A stretch of 64,000 bases of DNA from Diphasiastrum complanatum (lineage: Eukaryota > Streptophyta > Lycopodiopsida > Lycopodiales > Lycopodiaceae): positions 1-64,000 of the forward strand of contig MU832236.1 in the NCBI GenBank assembly GCA_029204225.1, given 5' to 3'. The notes under the pieces are model-generated. The model searched no databases and was not told the DNA's origin. It saw only the letters and a program-made list of their open reading frames with translations. Position 1 is the first letter of the stretch. Every line of letters starts with the position of its first letter. Of this stretch, positions 60,464-64,000 are shown in pieces. The position numbers and the translations under genes are program-made.

Positions 60464-63188
60464 ATGTTGAGCAAGCCTTGTGGTTCAAAAAAAGGTAGCA
60501 TTCAAAAAACGTCAACAAAATCAGTATATAATTCAGATTATGTAAGTGGTGTAGAAGATGTCAAAACCAGATCCACCGACTACAATACAACAAGATCAAG
60601 TAACTATAACTCGGATATCTTGACAGGAATCGAAGATATTTCTCAAAATCGTAATATGTCAAGATCAATGTATAATTCAGATATTACAAATGTCGAGGAT
60701 GTGGTTACTCATAATATATTTGCATCAACATACAACTCGGATATTCTTACAGATGTGGAGGATCTTGGAGAGACTGTTGATAACAACAAAAATAAAAGAC
60801 ATCATTTTGAAATCGACATTCAAACAAAGTGCACACCGAATTCGTCAATCTTGGCAAGTGCAAATGCATTCACCCGATGTAATTCAGATTTTTCGGAATT
60901 CAATTTCGATAAACATGATTACACAAGCAATATATTACATGATGCTAATATGACAACCGATCCTACAAGATCAAGATGGTCACAAGCAGAGGAAGTTTTT
61001 GAAGATCTGCAAAGAGAGCCTCAAGTATGTCCAACATCCTTTGGAACTCCTCAGAATTTCAAAAGAAAATGTGTGCTTGTTTTTGTTACACCAAAAAAGA
61101 CAGAATATGTTTTATCGTCAGAAAATATAAGAGAAACATTGATGCAACCATGTTGTGGTAAGTTGTGCATTCGACAAATCACCTACAAAGAATGTTAATA
61201 GTTGCGACTAGGTGTGTGGAGAAAATGAGGAGATGGCAAGCATAATCAGTTATTGCAAATGTTCAAATTTTTTTTTCATAGACGAGAAATATCAAATGCA
61301 ATGTTTGATATTTTGGAAGAACCCAAATTGTGCTTCAAATCTACGTTGGATGGTAAAGTTGTATGCATAAAAGCATATCAGAATCTATTGAGAATCTCCC
61401 ATGGAATGTTTTGGCAAGTAATTGTTGAGGCACGTTATTTCATTGTTGTGTACAAGTTTTATGGAAACATTGGCACATTCAAGCAACGTGGAAATTCTTC
61501 AAAAGGGCTGGCCATAATGCGTGGATTTTTGGAAAAGCATGTGTTGCCTCAACCACATCTACAACATAAATCAAAAGATGGTGTCGTTATTTGCGAACAT
61601 CATCTCCCACTCGGCATGCATAAACATGACGTCTTCAAAACTATAAACACACAACTTAAAGACACGTGTATTCCTGAAGTTTCAAGATCCACACTCTACA
61701 AGATGTGAAAACAAGAGTTTGGACATGTCAAGACTCCAACAAGACAAAGAATGTCCAAATGTTCAAAGAATGTGATGACCTAAAAAATGCAATAGAGACA
61801 ACTCCTGACGCTAGGATGCATGATCGCTATATTGCATTGAGAGGAAATCATCTACATCATGTTTTTGATTCTAGAAAATTGTATGCATATTGGAAAGAAG
61901 AGTCAAGATCCCATCCTGGGCAGTCTTTGTGTCTTATCATTGATGGATTGGATCAAAATACAATAACATTATCCTGTTTCAATAAGACTCCTCCCAGATT
62001 AGAGGGCAATCGATTTTTGGAAACACATGTTTGCGGGGCATTGGTTCATGGATTCAAATTGCTTTGTGATGTTTGGATTGATACCTTGCATGCTCATGAT
62101 AGCGATCAAGTTGCCACATCAATAATGTGAGCAATAAGAAAGGTACAAGCATCACGTGGTAACTTACATCCGATCTTACGTATTCAAGCTGACAATTGAG
62201 GGAGAACAAAAACAAATTTATTTTTTCTCTTTGTTGTATGTTAGTGGCACATAACATCTTCCAGAAGGTAGAAATGGGATTTCTTTTGGTTGGCCACACA
62301 CATGAAGACATAGATCAGGTTTTTAGTGTCATATCCAAGTCTTTGAAGTCCAAATCAGTTCATACAATGCCAGATATGCTAGCACAAATTGGTGAAAAGA
62401 TAGGTGGCGGTCGTATCAAAAGTACTAAAGTAGAAATACTTGAACAAATGGTAGACTGGAAACAGTTTATAGATCCTTGTATTGCTCAAGGAAATGACGG
62501 CTTAGAAGGACACACCAATCCTCACTATTTTTGTTTTCAAATGATGAATGGTGAGCCAACCATGCAATGGAAATACTATTCTAATGATGGAGACAACGTA
62601 TGGAGTGAACCTTTCAAATTGTTGCAGTGTGTACTTTCAAAACATGAATCCATCTTTCTAGCATCCACGAAGGATATGGATCCAGATGAAATGAAAGGAA
62701 TAATGTTTTTTATTGATTATTTGCAATTCATGAGCTAGAAGTTTTTAGAATACAAGGATCGCAATGATGCGTTTGTGGTTGAAACCAAAAAACTTGTCAA
62801 ATATCTTTCCAAACAAAAGATGTTGTCAGAATCAATGTATAGCCAAGAGGCTTTTTGGTCACAATCCTTGCCAACCACTTTCAATTCATTTGTATCAACT
62901 TCGATCAATGAGGTCGAAATGGATGTAGAGTTATTACCCCGGAAGTTCCATACCTATTTGGGTGGCAAAAGTTGTCGAACTGAAGAAAAACTCAGAAGGT
63001 TTGGCCACAGACTTTAAAGCTTATGGTACGAACCAAAATCTAATCAATGGCGTAAAGCCATTGAGATCACCGTCAAAAAAACCAAAAACTTTTGCCATCA
63101 CTTTCATGATATTTTTTTTAGGTTTCTTTTATTTGATGGGCACTAAAATAGTTTACGGAATTCAAAGTTCTATTCATTCCAATTTGTG
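60464..63188 (+). pseudogene. DUF7869-like transposase-type protein, degraded
   Basis: The N-terminal frame (60464-61198) has four YNSD-xxx-(V/I)ED repeats at 60528-60765 and ends with a Cys motif QPCCGKLC (about 61147). Next come a helix-rich segment GKVVCIKAYQNLLRISHGMF (61350), and YKM*KQEFGHVKTPTRQRMSK, where TGA 61706-61708 probably replaces Trp. A frameshift leads to KECDDLKNA, then LIIDGLDQNT (Asp at 61942), IQADN (Asp at 62191; a base is lost just after) and VGHTHEDID (62289-62315). The order Asp, Asp-Asn, GHTHEDID resembles DUF7869 proteins, which look like RNase H-fold transposases; this is from memory. Later pieces run to about 63188 with another frameshift near 62960. Confidence 0.6.
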
Positions 63189-63399
63189 ATTTTTTTTTAT
63201 ATATATACCCCACTTTTCTAAGTTGAATACAACTTCATCTTTTCTTCCTTTGAATTGTTGTAACTTCCTAATGTGAGCTCAGATTTTTAGTGTTGTAAAA
63301 ATGAAAAGTGATCATAACGACGAGCTTGGCATGACTAACTTATTGAAATTTTGTGATTATTACTTTTCATTTTTTTTCAAGGCCCACAAACAAGAAAAA

Positions 63400-64000
63400 A
63401 AACATAAACGGAAAGTGTTCGTGCGCAGCGGAACGAACTATACGACTTTCTCCGTAAGCATGACTACGCCTATCAAAACGAACAGAACGGTAGTGATGGA
63501 AATCACTATCGTTCTTGATTACGTAGCCAAACTTTAATAAAGCATCAGAAGAGTAATTTGTCGTGAATAGCTAGACAAACTATTAGTCACGAATGTTTTG
63601 TGAAGAGCTAGATTGAGCTTCAACTAATAATTAGTCATGAATTGTTCGCGAAAGACAAGACTAAATATTAGTCGTGCTAAAACAGATTACCAAATTGATC
63701 AACTAGAAAAGTTAGACAGAATGACTAATGATAAGCATAACAATATTGACACAGATCTGAACATAGAACAAAGAGTTGTTATCAGATTAAGTATATCAAA
63801 TATACATGTCAATAATGTGGTAGAGCACAAGACAATAGCGGGCAAAACCGCGTGCTCTACGAAGCTAATTTAATCTGTAAAGAAATGAAAACCTTATTAT
63901 TGACAAATAAAGAATAAATGCACAAAGCATCTACTTTTGTCTATCTCTGATAAGCTTCTAATACTGATTTACACACTTGATCTTCAATCAATCTCGTCTT
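63400..64000 (-). repeat. J-family LTR, partial at window end
   Basis: Segments such as GCATGACTACGCCTATCAAA and GATTACGTAGCCAAACTTTA match (inverted) element I's LTR near 45130-45240 and parallel the J LTR. CACAAGACAATAGCGG (63826-63841) corresponds to GCAAGACAATAGCGG at 44146-44160. The LTR continues past the window end. Confidence 0.7.
63820..63860 (-). ncRNA. Candidate conserved hairpin, second copy
   Basis: GTAGAGCAC (63820-63828) pairs perfectly with GTGCTCTAC (63852-63860). An inner GCGG/CCGC stem (63838-63841 with 63848-63851) closes a GCAAAA loop, leaving a one-sided AAGACAATA bulge. It corresponds to 44142-44177. Confidence 0.5.

Overview
The window looks like a transposon-dense stretch of a land-plant nuclear genome. 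Evidence: many Ty1/copia pol fragments with the plant initiator-Met-tRNA primer site (TGGTATCAGAGCC), GT-AG introns, plant Ptta/En/Spm-type transposase remnants, long GA/CT microsatellites and CCCTAAA telomere-type heptamers. I found no intact ordinary host gene. Nearly every coding stretch is a broken or rearranged mobile-element gene. The species cannot be named; DUF7869-like and other non-angiosperm-looking transposon genes make a large-genome fern, lycophyte or gymnosperm plausible, but that is a guess.

Layout. 1-4 kb: two facing copia fragments. 4-7 kb: a TGCCACGCGTGGCA palindrome cluster, two GA blocks and a three-exon transposase-associated gene (minus strand) cut by an LTR. 7.06-16.02 kb: two related copia elements (A plus, B minus) whose LTRs and leaders form a roughly 2.5-kb inverted repeat around a third element (C). 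16-26.4 kb: copia E, then element F (21270-24504) with a CACTC target-site duplication, then copia G. 26.6-31.3 kb: a non-LTR block with a minus-strand gene, a 90-bp CACGTG repeat array, a plus-strand frame joining a histone H3-like (CENH3-like) sequence to a Ulp1/C48 protease-like domain, and a convergent unknown gene. 31.8-41.4 kb: repeats carrying long CT tracts, interrupted by element D (33296-39018), a young-looking non-autonomous copia element with two 865-bp LTRs that look identical and an AAAAA target-site duplication. 41.4-46.8 kb: two head-to-head elements (J minus, I plus) of a TGTTGGA-type copia family. 46.8-50 kb: an intron-containing transposase-like gene, a second transposase-associated fragment and a copia integrase fragment. 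50.9-56.1 kb: a coiled-coil frame, Ty3/gypsy RNase H-integrase remains and an unknown duplicated sequence. 56.1-59.7 kb: A+T-rich DNA with GC-palindrome satellites and a CTAAGGG-type minisatellite. 59.9-63.2 kb: a degraded gene resembling DUF7869 transposase-like proteins. 63.4-64 kb: another J-family LTR.

The genes do not form a host pathway. The most unusual content is the H3-like/Ulp1-like frame at 28.0-29.5 kb with its divergent and convergent neighbours. Next are element D with its module-duplicated zinc-knuckle protein, and an LTR hairpin whose stem shows compensatory changes between two copies. All homology calls come from reading motifs; no database search was run.
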